Positions 16,666-24,638 of a DNA stretch of 64,000 nt are shown piece by piece. The notes below the pieces were generated by a model. The model was not told where the DNA came from. It worked only from the letters and a program-made list of their open reading frames with translations, and searched no databases. The stretch's first letter is position 1. Each line of letters opens with the position of its first letter. The stretch lies in contig NZ_CP108100.1 of NCBI RefSeq assembly GCF_036195045.1, forward strand, positions 248,001 to 312,000. Direction: 5' to 3'. This DNA comes from Streptomyces sp. NBC_00236 (lineage in GTDB: Bacteria > Actinomycetota > Actinomycetes > Streptomycetales > Streptomycetaceae). The translations under genes were made by a program, and so were the position numbers.

Positions 16666-17277
16666 GTGTCCGAGACGACCACCGACGCCGGACCGCCCGC
16701 GGCCGCACGTCCGCCGGAGGCCGGGAAGTCCGCCTCCGGTGTGCGGGCTTCCCTGGCCGGAAATCTCAACCGCCGTCGGCTCGCCAGGGGTTGGAGCCTG
16801 CGTGAGCTGTCGGCCGCGACCGGAGTCAGCAAGGGACTGCTGTCCCAGATAGAGCGCGCGGAGGCCAATCCGACGGTCGACGTGCTGGTCAGGGTCGCCG
16901 ACGTGCTGGGCACCAACTGCACGGATCTGCTGCGCCAGCCGCTGCTGGAGCCGGAGATCATCCGGGTCTCCACGCTGGACGAGCCCGAGGACGAGACCTC
17001 GGTCAGCCTGCTGTATTCCGGTCACGAGCAGGGCCGTCTGGAGATCTACCGGACCAGGCTCCACCCGCACGCGCAGAGCCAGGTCAGTTCGCACGGCGCG
17101 GACTCGGTGGAGTACGTGCTCGTGATGTCCGGTCAGGTGACGCTGGTGGTGAACGACGTTCCGTACCTCCTGGAGGCGGGGGACACCGCCCGTTTCTCGG
17201 CACAGTGCAGCCACTACTACACCACCGAGGACTCCCCCGCGGTCACCCACACGGTCGTCGGATATCCGCGCGACTGA
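16666..17277 (+). CDS. XRE family regulator with C-terminal cupin domain
   Basis: The 203-residue protein has a helix-turn-helix (about 32-85: LARGWSLRELSAATGVSKGL, then QIERAEANPTVDVLVRVA) followed by a cupin (about 120-198: HPHAQSQVSSHGADSVEYVL, GQVTLVVNDVPYLLEAGD). Family members sense small metabolites in the cupin and often control nearby transport or catabolic genes. The GTG at 16666 is preceded by GAGGAGG at 4-5 nt, which decides the start over an in-frame ATG 42 bp upstream. It follows the peptide importer by 68 bp and is the likely regulator of that operon. Confidence 0.85.
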   Translation: MSETTTDAGPPAAARPPEAGKSASGVRASLAGNLNRRRLARGWSLRELSAATGVSKGLLSQIERAEANPTVDVLVRVADVLGTNCTDLLRQPLLEPEIIRVSTLDEPEDETSVSLLYSGHEQGRLEIYRTRLHPHAQSQVSSHGADSVEYVLVMSGQVTLVVNDVPYLLEAGDTARFSAQCSHYYTTEDSPAVTHTVVGYPRD

Positions 17278-17389
17278 CTCTCCGCCCGGGGCCGTGCCCG
17301 CCTCGGGGCACCGTCGATTTCGACTCAACTACCGCCGGATACGCGTCGGCCCGTCCCCTGGCGGCCGCGGCTGTGGCACTCTGGTGAGG

Positions 17390-17426
17390 ACCGCCCCACC
17401 GGGCTCCCCCGTACCGGTGGGGCGGT
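17390..17426 (+). terminator. strong hairpin terminator
   Basis: Perfect 13-bp arms (ACCGCCCCACCGG and CCGGTGGGGCGGT) enclose an 11-nt loop 113 bp downstream of the regulator stop and are followed by TTCCCTGT. It separates the peptide operon from the sigma factor gene. The rest of 17278-17588 holds nothing else I can name. Confidence 0.7.
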
Positions 17427-17588
17427 TCCCTGTGCCGGGATGCCGCGCCCTGCCCCGGAGGCGGGAGGCCCCTCGACTTCCGGCCATTGACGCCAAGTCA
17501 CTGATCAAATTCCGTTTGTGCGCATGGGAATCTCCTGACGGGGCAGGCGTCTACACCTGATGGCCTACCACCAGGGGAGCGTGACGAG

Positions 17589-18551
17589 ATGACGACGCAC
17601 ACTGCGCGGACTGCCGGTGCGGAGCGAGCGGAGAGTGCACGGTCGGCACCGGCCGGCCAGGGAGCAGCCGTGACGGCTGTCGCCGGGCAGGACGAACTCA
17701 CGGGCACCGGACCGGCCCCCATGGACCTCGGCGACCTGCCGTGGATCGAGGACGCGGGCAAGGTGGCGCCCACCGACGCACGGGAACTGTCCCGGCTGTT
17801 CTTCGACCGCCTCCAGGTCCTGGAGGAGGGGACGGCCGCCCATCAGTACGCGCGGAACACGCTCATCGAGATGAACCTCTCCCTCGTCCGGTTCGCCGCC
17901 GGCCGGTTCAGGAACCGGGGCAGCGGCGACATGGAGGACATCGTCCAGGTCGGCACCATCGGGCTGATCAAGGCCATCGACCGGTTCGACCTGTCCCGCG
18001 AGGTCGAGTTCACCTCCTTCGCGGTTCCGTACATCACCGGGGAGATCAAACGATTCTTCCGTGACACCAGCTGGGCGGTCCATGTCCCCCGCCGGCTCCA
18101 GGAGTTGCGGGTCGACATCGCCAAGACCAAGGAGGCCCTGGCCGGCGAGCTCGACCGCGACCCCACCGTTCCCGAGCTCGCCGAGCACCTGGGGCTGAGC
18201 GAGGAGGAGATCACCGAGGGCATCGTGGCGGCCAACGGGTACACCGCGGGTTCGCTGGACATGCCGGCCGCCGCGGCCGACTCGGGGCAGCACAGCACGA
18301 CGGGGCGGACCTTCGCCGATGTGCTGGGCAGCCCGGATCCGGCCATGGAGACGGTCGAGAACCTGCACGCCCTGGCACCGCTGCTGGACGATCTGGACGA
18401 GCGTGAGCGTCGCATCATCGACATGCGGTTCGGCCAGGAGATGACGCAGTCGCAGATCGGCGCCGAGCTCGGCATCTCGCAGATGCACGTCTCCCGGCTG
18501 ATCAGCCGGATTCTGCACAGGCTCCGTGACGGGATGACCATCGAGGAGTGA
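17589..18551 (+). CDS. RNA polymerase sigma factor, SigB/SigF/SigG family
   Basis: This 320-residue sigma-70 group 3 factor has region 2 (LVRFAAGRFRNRGSGDMEDI, then QVGTIGLIKAIDRFDLSREV and the -10-recognition helix), region 3 (VPRRLQELRVDIAKTKEAL) and region 4 with a helix-turn-helix (MTQSQIGAELGISQMHVSRL). A roughly 55-residue N-terminal extension rich in Ala/Gly precedes region 2, as in several Streptomyces SigB paralogues. Such factors run osmotic, oxidative and developmental stress regulons and are released by SpoIIE phosphatases such as the one at 5587. No anti-sigma gene is adjacent, so which paralogue it is remains open. Confidence 0.92.
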   Translation: MTTHTARTAGAERAESARSAPAGQGAAVTAVAGQDELTGTGPAPMDLGDLPWIEDAGKVAPTDARELSRLFFDRLQVLEEGTAAHQYARNTLIEMNLSLVRFAAGRFRNRGSGDMEDIVQVGTIGLIKAIDRFDLSREVEFTSFAVPYITGEIKRFFRDTSWAVHVPRRLQELRVDIAKTKEALAGELDRDPTVPELAEHLGLSEEEITEGIVAANGYTAGSLDMPAAAADSGQHSTTGRTFADVLGSPDPAMETVENLHALAPLLDDLDERERRIIDMRFGQEMTQSQIGAELGISQMHVSRLISRILHRLRDGMTIEE

Positions 18552-18556
18552 GCGTG

Positions 18557-18600
18557 ACGTGTGGGCTCCGGGTCGCCGCGGCGACCCGGAGCCCACACGT
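18557..18600 (+). terminator. 44-bp perfect palindrome terminator
   Basis: ACGTGTGGGCTCCGGGTCGC and its exact complement meet with no spacer, so 18557-18600 is a perfect 44-bp palindrome starting 5 bp after the sigma factor stop codon. As RNA it forms a stem of about 20 bp with a 4-nt loop. It should terminate the sigma factor transcript and could work in both directions. Confidence 0.75.
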
Positions 18601-18841
18601 GTGTCCGGACGCGGTTCTCGCCGGTTCCGGCCGTCGCGGCCGTCCGAAGATTGCGGCCCGATGAAATCCACACCCCCCGGGAACACCACCGGCTCCCTGC
18701 CCCGGCCCGGCGTGCCGGATCTCCCCGGTGCCGCGTCCGCGCAGGTCGGAGCCGTGCCGAGGGCGCGGGGCCGCGCCGCGCGCGTCGACGGGTCCGGTCC
18801 TCGTACGTTCCCGACGGGCCCCGGGTCCCTGCCGGAGTGCG

Positions 18842-18870
18842 TTGACGCCCCGGTGGGCCGCTGACACGCT
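18842..18870 (+). promoter_or_regulatory. promoter of the Cys leader peptide transcript
   Basis: TTGACG (18842-18847) and CACGCT (18865-18870; matches the A and final T of TANNNT) are separated by 17 bp. The predicted start, 7-8 nt downstream, coincides with the ATG at 18878, so the leader peptide would be leaderless. Confidence 0.45.
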
Positions 18871-18877
18871 CACCCGC

Positions 18878-18991
18878 ATGCCCGCGAACCCGGCTCCCTC
18901 CTCGCGGCGGCACGTGGATCCGGGACGCCCCGTCTCCACCGCGTGTCGCCCCGGCGGGCGTTGTTGTGCACCCACGCCGTCGAACGGCTGA
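18878..18991 (+). CDS. cysteine-type leader peptide upstream of the sulfite oxidase-like gene
   Basis: The frame encodes 37 residues. The middle, SSRRHVDPGRPVSTACR, resembles the actinobacterial putative leader peptide family with an RRHVDL-x-R-V-x-[ST]A-x-C core found upstream of sulfur-assimilation genes. It is followed by RCCAP, two adjacent Cys (TGT TGT) codons suited to sensing charged tRNA-Cys. It ends 82 bp before the molybdoenzyme start, on the same strand. The 12-mer GATCCGCTCTGC occurs at its stop (18990-19001) and again at 19029-19040, in the candidate attenuator. The regulatory role is inferred from family resemblance and gene context. Confidence 0.6.
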   Translation: MPANPAPSSRRHVDPGRPVSTACRPGGRCCAPTPSNG

Positions 18992-19073
18992 TCCGCTCTG
19001 CGGGCCGATGACACACATCCGCGTCTCCGATCCGCTCTGCCGTCCCGCTCTCCTCCCGCCCCTGGAGCCGTCC

Positions 19074-20330
19074 ATGAGATCCGTTCCGCCGTCCGAGGCC
19101 TCCTACGACCGGATGCGGCTGCGCCAGTGGGCGCGCGGTGCCGCGCGCTCCGCGGGGATCGAGCGCCGTGATCTGCTGCGGCTGGTCGCTGCCGCGTCGG
19201 TGGCGGCCCCGCTCGCCGGGCTCGCCCCTCCCGCGCACGCGGCGTCCGCCGCCCCGGGCATCGTGAAGCCGCTGCCGCCCGACGTGTTCACGGTGCGCGG
19301 CACCAACGCGGAGACGAACTTCGCCGCACTGCGGACGACCGGGCTGCTCACTCCGGCCGAACGGTTCTTCGTACGCAACCACACGGTGACCCCGCGGATC
19401 GAGGCAGCCGACTGGCGGCTCAGGGTGTGGGGCGACGGACTCGGCGGCCCTGCGGTGGAGTTCACGTACGACGAACTGCGCGCGCTGCCGTCGGTGACGC
19501 GTACCGCGTTCGTCGAGTGCGCGGGCAACGCCCGCAGCTACTACACGACTCAGCAGGGGCAGCAGGTCAGTGGCACGGCCTGGACCCTGGGGGCGATCGG
19601 CACGGCGCGCTGGCGCGGAGTGCGGCTCGGCGACGTACTGCACCGCGCGGGCATCACCCGGCACGCCGTCGACGTGCTGCCGCGGGGCCTCGACGACGAG
19701 GTGGTCAGCGACGGGATCAACCTCGGGCATGTGCGCCGGCCGCTGCCGGTGGCGAAGGCACTGGACGACGTGCTCCTCGCGTACGAGATGAACGGCGAAC
19801 CGCTGCCGCCCGATCACGGCCATCCGGTGCGGCTGATCGTGCCGTCCTGGGTCGGGATCGCGAACATCAAGTGGGTCGGCGACATCGAGGTGAGCGCCCG
19901 GCCCCTGGTCTCCCCGTGGAACACCGGCCTCTACCGGCTGTTCGGCCCCGGCTACCCGGCCGAGGGCAGTGCGCCGCTGACCCGGCAGACGCTGAAGAGT
20001 GCCTTCGAGCTGGCCTCTGACGCGGAGTTCCCCGCCCGTCGGCGCCAGGTGCTGACCGGACGGTCGTGGTCGGGCGGGGCACCTGTGCGCACGGTCGAGA
20101 TCAGCACGGACGGGGGCACGCGGTGGCGCCGGGCGCGGCTGCATGACGAACCGCGGAGGGGTAGCTGGGTGCGCTGGTCGGCCGACTGGGTGCCCGGCGC
20201 GCGCGGCCCGGCCGTCCTGCTGGCACGGGCGACGGACCGGTCGGGCCGCGTCCAGCCGGACGTCGCCGTGCACAACGCCCAGGGCTATCTGTTCGACGCG
20301 GTGGTGCGGCACGAGGTGCGGGTCGTCTGA
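19074..20330 (+). CDS. molybdopterin-dependent sulfite oxidase-like enzyme (Tat-exported)
   Basis: The 418-residue protein starts with a Tat-like signal (ERRDLLRLVAAASVAAPLAG, about 24-43) ending in HAAS. The oxidoreductase molybdopterin domain contains RNHTVTPRI, then FVECAGNAR with the molybdenum-ligand cysteine (Cys149), and NLGHVRRPLPVAKAL. The C-terminal Mo-co dimerisation domain (about 300-410) has GRSWSGGAPVRTVEISTDGG. It therefore most resembles the extracellular sulfite oxidase family, oxidising sulfite to sulfate. No heme partner is encoded nearby. The ATG at 19074 has GGAG 8 nt upstream; the preceding Cys leader peptide supports a sulfur role. Confidence 0.87.
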   Translation: MRSVPPSEASYDRMRLRQWARGAARSAGIERRDLLRLVAAASVAAPLAGLAPPAHAASAAPGIVKPLPPDVFTVRGTNAETNFAALRTTGLLTPAERFFVRNHTVTPRIEAADWRLRVWGDGLGGPAVEFTYDELRALPSVTRTAFVECAGNARSYYTTQQGQQVSGTAWTLGAIGTARWRGVRLGDVLHRAGITRHAVDVLPRGLDDEVVSDGINLGHVRRPLPVAKALDDVLLAYEMNGEPLPPDHGHPVRLIVPSWVGIANIKWVGDIEVSARPLVSPWNTGLYRLFGPGYPAEGSAPLTRQTLKSAFELASDAEFPARRRQVLTGRSWSGGAPVRTVEISTDGGTRWRRARLHDEPRRGSWVRWSADWVPGARGPAVLLARATDRSGRVQPDVAVHNAQGYLFDAVVRHEVRVV

Positions 20331-20357
20331 CGGGCGCCGGTGCCGGGCGCGACCGGG

Positions 20358-21263
20358 TCAGCCGCCGTCCTTCTGCGTGGGCCGTCCGGCGTAGTAGGTG
20401 GCGATCATGTCCTCGTCACCGTGTCCGGCCGCCTCGGCCCGCTCGAAACGGGCGGCGGACGCGGCGGTCAGGTCCAGCCGCACACCGGAACTCTCCGCGG
20501 CGTCGAGGATCAGACGGGTGTCCTTGAGGGCCGTGGACAGAGCGAAACTCGGGGTGAGGTCACCGGAGAGCACCGCGGCGGACTTGCCCTGCAGATAGCC
20601 AGAGTCGAGGGGCCCACCCTTGACGACGTCGAGGAACGCCTGAGGGTCCACGCCGAGTCCCTCGGCGAGGTTCAGGCACTCCGCGACCCCGCTCACCATG
20701 GTGATCACCCAGGTGTTGACCACGAGCTTCAGCCGGGAGGCGGCGCCAGGCTCCTCGGCCACCCAGACCGTGCGCTGCCCGATCGCGTCCAGCACCGGCT
20801 CGACATCCCTGCGGGCGGCTGACGGTCCCGAGACGAGGACGGTGAGTTTGCCCTCCTCGGCGGGCCGGCGGGTACCGGCGACCGGGGCGTCGAGGTAGAC
20901 CAGGCCGAGGTCGGCGGCGCGCTGCGCCAGATCGGCGGTTCCCTCCGGGCCGACGGTGGAGCTCTGCAGGAGGATCTGGCCGCGGCGCAGTCCGTCGGAC
21001 GCGGCGGTGAGCGCGGCGGCGACGGCGGTGCTGTCGTTGAGCGCGGCGAGAAGAACATCGGCGCCGCGTACGGCTTCGGCCGCGGTGGCCGCGACGGTGG
21101 CGCCGTCGGCGGCGAGCGGGGCCGCCTTGGCATGGGTGCGGTTCCAGACCCGGACGTCGAGTCCGGCCCGGAGCAGGCTGCGGGCCATGGCGGCGCCCAT
21201 GATCCCGGTGCCGAGCACGGCGACGACGGGACGGGCCACAACGGTGGCGGCGGCTGAGGTCAT
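20358..21263 (-). CDS. NAD(P)-dependent oxidoreductase, 3-hydroxyisobutyrate dehydrogenase-like
   Basis: The protein has 301 residues. VVAVLGTGIMGAAMARSLLR is the N-terminal Rossmann motif and VWNRTHAKA suggests NADP preference (Asn-Arg after beta-2). LQSSTVGPEG matches the substrate-loop signature, YLDAPVAGTRRPAEEGKLTV follows, and KLVVNTWVI carries the catalytic Lys helix. Family members oxidise beta-hydroxyacids or act as imine/succinic-semialdehyde reductases; the exact substrate is not visible. The ATG at 21263 is chosen because it directly precedes the Rossmann strand; a longer upstream frame lacks support. Two tandem copies of the GCGCTTCGGATACT motif lie 44-77 bp upstream. Confidence 0.85.
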   Translation of the reverse strand: MTSAAATVVARPVVAVLGTGIMGAAMARSLLRAGLDVRVWNRTHAKAAPLAADGATVAATAAEAVRGADVLLAALNDSTAVAAALTAASDGLRRGQILLQSSTVGPEGTADLAQRAADLGLVYLDAPVAGTRRPAEEGKLTVLVSGPSAARRDVEPVLDAIGQRTVWVAEEPGAASRLKLVVNTWVITMVSGVAECLNLAEGLGVDPQAFLDVVKGGPLDSGYLQGKSAAVLSGDLTPSFALSTALKDTRLILDAAESSGVRLDLTAASAARFERAEAAGHGDEDMIATYYAGRPTQKDGG

Positions 21264-21306
21264 GAGGCAAGGTCCCTTCGTCGGCCGGCCGGAAGGTCCG
21301 GTCGCG

Positions 21307-21340
21307 GCGCTTCGGATACTGTCTCGGCGCTTCGGATACT
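21307..21340. repeat. tandem GCGCTTCGGATACT motif, copies 3 and 4
   Basis: CGGCGCTTCGGATACTGTCT (21305-21324) is followed directly by CGGCGCTTCGGATACTCAGG (21325-21344), a 20-bp direct repeat whose last base pair group reaches the cbiZ stop codon. The first copy matches 8919-8935 over 17 bases. On the minus strand it lies just upstream of the dehydrogenase start at 21263, the position of an operator or activator site. Confidence 0.55.
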
Positions 21341-21924
21341 CAGGATTGACGCTGCGCGCCTTCGAGGACCGCGGCGTGCACCGCTCTGGCGAGCCGTGCG
21401 CCCCACCGTGAGCGGGGTCCGGCAAATAGTTCGCGCACGCCGTCACGCGGTTCGGGTGCGGCGATGCAGACGGCGTCGGTGGGGGTGCCCGAGCAGTCGA
21501 GCCCGGCGTCCAGGAGTGCCTGCACCTTGGCCTCGGTGGCGGTGGCGACGGCGTTGACGAGCGCGGCGTCGGTCAGGGGCGCGGGGAGCGTGACGACGAT
21601 GTTGACCGTCCCCGGCCGCTGCGGTCCCCCGCTTCCCTCGGCCGCTGCCGCCGCCCAGCCCCGTACGCCGAGACCGCAGGTGGCGGTCGCGGTGACGCCC
21701 TCGTCGGCGGCGACCGCATACGCGGTGACGTCGGCGGCCGTCATCAGTCCGGCACCGGGGCCGGTGAGCCGTTCGGCGGCGGCGATCTCGGCCAGGTGGC
21801 GGTCGGGGTCCATGCGCGGATAGCCGCCGGGCACCTGCGCGTTGAGGATCCAGTCGCGCGGGCCGATGCCGCCGCCGAGTACCGCGCTGCTGCACACCCG
21901 CCAGCCGGGTCCCAGCCGCCACAC
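21340..21924 (-). CDS. cbiZ: adenosylcobinamide amidohydrolase (CbiZ-like)
   Basis: The recognisable core VCSSAVLGGGIGPRDWILNA, VPGGYPRMDP, LTGPGAGLMTAADV and VNIVVTLPAPLTDAALVNAV is characteristic of CbiZ. CbiZ removes the aminopropanol side chain of adenosylcobinamide during corrinoid salvage. The first usable start is GTG at 21924. However, the same frame stays open upstream to 22059 and encodes family-like sequence (IRLPEQRGELLARREDGLEL) with no ATG, GTG or TTG in it. The protein is therefore N-terminally shortened, begins at an unusual codon, or carries a frameshift (an out-of-frame ATG lies at 22063). It follows the peptide operon in the same direction. A corrinoid importer lies at 29035-31969. 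Confidence 0.78.
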   Translation of the reverse strand: MWRLGPGWRVCSSAVLGGGIGPRDWILNAQVPGGYPRMDPDRHLAEIAAAERLTGPGAGLMTAADVTAYAVAADEGVTATATCGLGVRGWAAAAAEGSGGPQRPGTVNIVVTLPAPLTDAALVNAVATATEAKVQALLDAGLDCSGTPTDAVCIAAPEPRDGVRELFAGPRSRWGARLARAVHAAVLEGAQRQS

Positions 21925-22108
21925 GAGATGGTGCAGTTCGAGGCCGTCCTCGCGCCGGGCCAGCAGTTCACCGCGCTGTTCGGGCAGCCGGATGCGTACG
22001 GAACGGATGGGATACCCCCGGTGGTGCGGCAGGACGGTGGTCGGCGTGGGACCCGTCGATCATAGGTGCCGCGGCGGGGCTCACCCGGGGGCGCCCCGGT
22101 GCCGGGGG

Positions 22109-23410
22109 TCAGGCCTCGCCGCGGGCCATGGCGATCAGCCGGTCCAGTACGGCGGCGTCGGCCCGGACGCCGTCGTGGGCGTAGGCGTCGGTGACCCAGG
22201 TCCGCAGTCCTCGCACGGCACCGGCGGTGGCCAGGGCGTGCTCCCGGTCGACGTACATGTCGTCGTGGTAGACGGCGGCCACGACGGGAACCTCGTTGGC
22301 GGCGAGCCGGTCCGGGTCGTACAGGGCCGGCCAGTCGGTACGGGCGGCGAGCGCCTCGGCGGCGCCGCGCAGCGGGACGAGCGCCGGATCCTCGTCGAAC
22401 TGCCAGGGGTAGACCATCTCGCCGGTGAACCGGAGCGGGCCGCCGGCAGTGGCGTCGAAGGCGGGGAACTCCTGGCGGATCCGGTGTGCGGACCAGTCGG
22501 TGGGGCGGCCGCCCTGGGCGTAGATCGGCTCGTGGAGCGCGGCGTACAGGGGGCGTTCGGCGAAGGACACGGCGGCGTCGACGCCGCGCAGGAAGGTGTC
22601 GGTGAGTTCCGGTCCGTCGGGGCCTTCGGCGAAGGCGGTCTCCAGGAGGTAGTGCAGCGAGTCGAACTTGGCCGCGGTACCGAAGGTGATGCCGAGGCTC
22701 TGGAAACGGCGCACGGTGAGGCGTTCCCCGGCCGGCATCCGGACGTCGTGCGTGTCCAGGTGGGCGGCGACGGTGTCGGCGAGGGCCTGGTCGCCGGGGT
22801 AGCGCGCGAAGTAGCGCTCGTTGTGGGCGAGGGTGCGGGCGTACGCGGCGCGGTAGACGTCGTCGGCATGGCCGGTGAGCGTCGGCAGCCCGCCGGTGAT
22901 GTACGCCTGGGTGAGGCCTTCCGGTGCGAAGGAGAGATAGGTGAGGGTGGAGAATCCGCCGAAGCTCTGGCCGAGGACGCTCCACGGCACCTCGCCCTGG
23001 AGGTGGCGGCGCAGGTGTTCGGCGTCGCGGACGATCGAGTCGGCGCGGAAGTGCGCGAGGTAGTCGGCGGCGGCCCCGGAGTCCGCACCGAAGCGTGCCA
23101 GGGTGACCCGGTCGGCGGGGGTGGAACGGCCGGTGCCGCGCTGGTCCAGGAGGATGACGCGGTAGTCGGCGAGGGCTCGGCGCAGCCACGCACCCGCGGC
23201 GTTGGGGCGTTCGGCGCGGCCGCCGGGGCCGCCCTGGAGCCAGAGCAGGCGGGGCAGGTCCTCGTGCTCACGTCCCTCGGCGACGACCTCGCGGGCGAAC
23301 AGACGGATCGCGGGGCCCTCCGGGGTGTGGTGGTCGAGCGGCACGGTGAGGGTGTGGTCGGTGCAGACCAGGCCGTCGTGGCGGTAGGAGACGGGGGCGG
23401 GGGTGGTCAT
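22109..23410 (-). CDS. alpha/beta hydrolase, prolyl iminopeptidase-like (S33)
   Basis: The protein has 433 residues. LLWLQGGPGG is the HGGPG-type oxyanion motif of proline iminopeptidases; ILLDQRGTGRSTP and the nucleophile elbow LGQSFGGF follow. The C-terminal part has YAHDGVRAD with the likely catalytic His. An extended cap domain (about 160-330) is typical of S33 enzymes that take off N-terminal proline. No signal peptide is present. AAGGAG 5 nt before the ATG at 23410 fixes the start. It is the last peptidase gene in the IclR-OPT-M29-S33 transcription unit, 85 bp after the M29-like gene, and probably finishes degradation of imported proline-containing peptides. Confidence 0.85.
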   Translation of the reverse strand: MTTPAPVSYRHDGLVCTDHTLTVPLDHHTPEGPAIRLFAREVVAEGREHEDLPRLLWLQGGPGGRAERPNAAGAWLRRALADYRVILLDQRGTGRSTPADRVTLARFGADSGAAADYLAHFRADSIVRDAEHLRRHLQGEVPWSVLGQSFGGFSTLTYLSFAPEGLTQAYITGGLPTLTGHADDVYRAAYARTLAHNERYFARYPGDQALADTVAAHLDTHDVRMPAGERLTVRRFQSLGITFGTAAKFDSLHYLLETAFAEGPDGPELTDTFLRGVDAAVSFAERPLYAALHEPIYAQGGRPTDWSAHRIRQEFPAFDATAGGPLRFTGEMVYPWQFDEDPALVPLRGAAEALAARTDWPALYDPDRLAANEVPVVAAVYHDDMYVDREHALATAGAVRGLRTWVTDAYAHDGVRADAAVLDRLIAMARGEA

Positions 23411-23495
23411 GGGCGCTCCTTGCGCGACTCGGTGCGGTTTCACGGGTGCCGGGCGGGCCCGCACCAGGGTGGTGCGGGCCCGCCCGGCGGTCGGC

Positions 23496-24560
23496 TCAGT
23501 AGCCGGCGACGCCCAGGTCGCGGCAGATCCCGACGAGCTCGGGGTGCACGTAGCGCCCGTTCTCCTCGATGGCGACGCCGTCCAGGTAGATGGACGGGCC
23601 GAGGACACTGCCGTCGGTGTGGGCGGCGGCGACCCACGGTTCGCCGCCGATCCAGGCGCCCTTGGTGCCGATGCCGAGCTCGACGCAGCCGAAGACGCGT
23701 TCGTCCTCGACGATGCGGCCGGTCGGGGCGAGGACGCCGGGGTTGAAGCCGAGCGACCAGTGCGCGATGCGGAACATGTTCGGGTCGTCGAAGGACTCCA
23801 TCCAGCGGCGGAAGGTGTCCGCGTCGGCATCGCCCTCGATCTTGGTGACGACGCCCTTCTCGACGGTGCAGCGGACCGGGGAGCGCAGCAGGCCGAGCTC
23901 GTCCGGCGGCCACAGGGCACCGTCGAAGACCAGGACGCCGTCCTGGGTCTCCTCCAGGGGGTTCCAGGAGATCTGGCCGGAGAGCATCACGGTCTCGCCG
24001 GGCTTCTCGGCGGGCTTGCCGCGCAGGTTGATCGGCCGGTCGCCGTTGCGGCCGACGAGGTCGGTGCCGTTGGCGGAGGTGATCCGGACCTCGTCGGCGG
24101 CCTCCAGGAGGGCGACGAGCGCCTTGCCGAGGCGGATGACGCCCTGGAAGTCGGGACGGCCGACGGTGGCGACCAGCATCTGGACGTCCATCGCGGTCAG
24201 ATTGGTGTAGCGGCAGCCGTTCGCCATCGCGGTGCGGAAGGCGTCGGAGTGCATCAGGTACGAGACCGCGAACTCGATCCACACGTCGGCGTCGGCGATG
24301 GCACCGGCGACGGGCCGGGGCGGCTCCATGGAGGCGCCGGGCAGCGTCTCGTACCAGACGACGACGGGGTGCGCTCCGGCGGCGGCGACGGCCTGGGCGG
24401 TGGCCTCGATGACGCGGCGGTCGCTGCTGGTGTCGCCGGTGAGGACGACGTGCTCGCCGCGCTTGACCAGCATGACCTCCTCGACGAGCTTGCGGGCGGC
24501 CAGGGCGAGTTCGAAGCTGAGGTACTCGGGGCGCGGTTCGAGCCTGCTGTACATGTCCAC
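23496..24560 (-). CDS. M29-like aminopeptidase family protein
   Basis: The 354-residue protein resembles the thermophilic metalloprotease M29/leucyl aminopeptidase family. Features are GEHVVLTGDTSSDRRVIEAT, WYETLPGA, a C-terminal RCTVEKGVVTKIEGDADAD, HWSLGFNPGVL and ELGIGTKGAWIGGEPWVAAAHTDG. Metal ligands in this family are Glu, His and Asp residues of the C-terminal half, and several candidates are conserved here. The same fold includes 2,5-dihydroxypyridine dioxygenase (NicX), so a ring-cleaving role cannot be excluded. Position between an OPT peptide transporter and an S33 peptidase favours peptidase. GTG at 24560 with AAGGAG upstream is the likely start. Confidence 0.75.
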   Translation of the reverse strand: MDMYSRLEPRPEYLSFELALAARKLVEEVMLVKRGEHVVLTGDTSSDRRVIEATAQAVAAAGAHPVVVWYETLPGASMEPPRPVAGAIADADVWIEFAVSYLMHSDAFRTAMANGCRYTNLTAMDVQMLVATVGRPDFQGVIRLGKALVALLEAADEVRITSANGTDLVGRNGDRPINLRGKPAEKPGETVMLSGQISWNPLEETQDGVLVFDGALWPPDELGLLRSPVRCTVEKGVVTKIEGDADADTFRRWMESFDDPNMFRIAHWSLGFNPGVLAPTGRIVEDERVFGCVELGIGTKGAWIGGEPWVAAAHTDGSVLGPSIYLDGVAIEENGRYVHPELVGICRDLGVAGY

Positions 24561-24638
24561 GGGGTGGTTCTCCTTGCCATGCGGGTGGTGCTGAGTGGTG
24601 CGGTGGTGCGGGTTGTGGTTCAGGGGGTGGTGGGGCCG

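Noticed and set aside
17510..17560. SigB-type promoter (GTTT...GGGTAT) upstream of the sigma factor gene
   Set aside because: GTTTGTG is present but the next GGGAAT is only 8 bp away, so the spacing does not fit the consensus.
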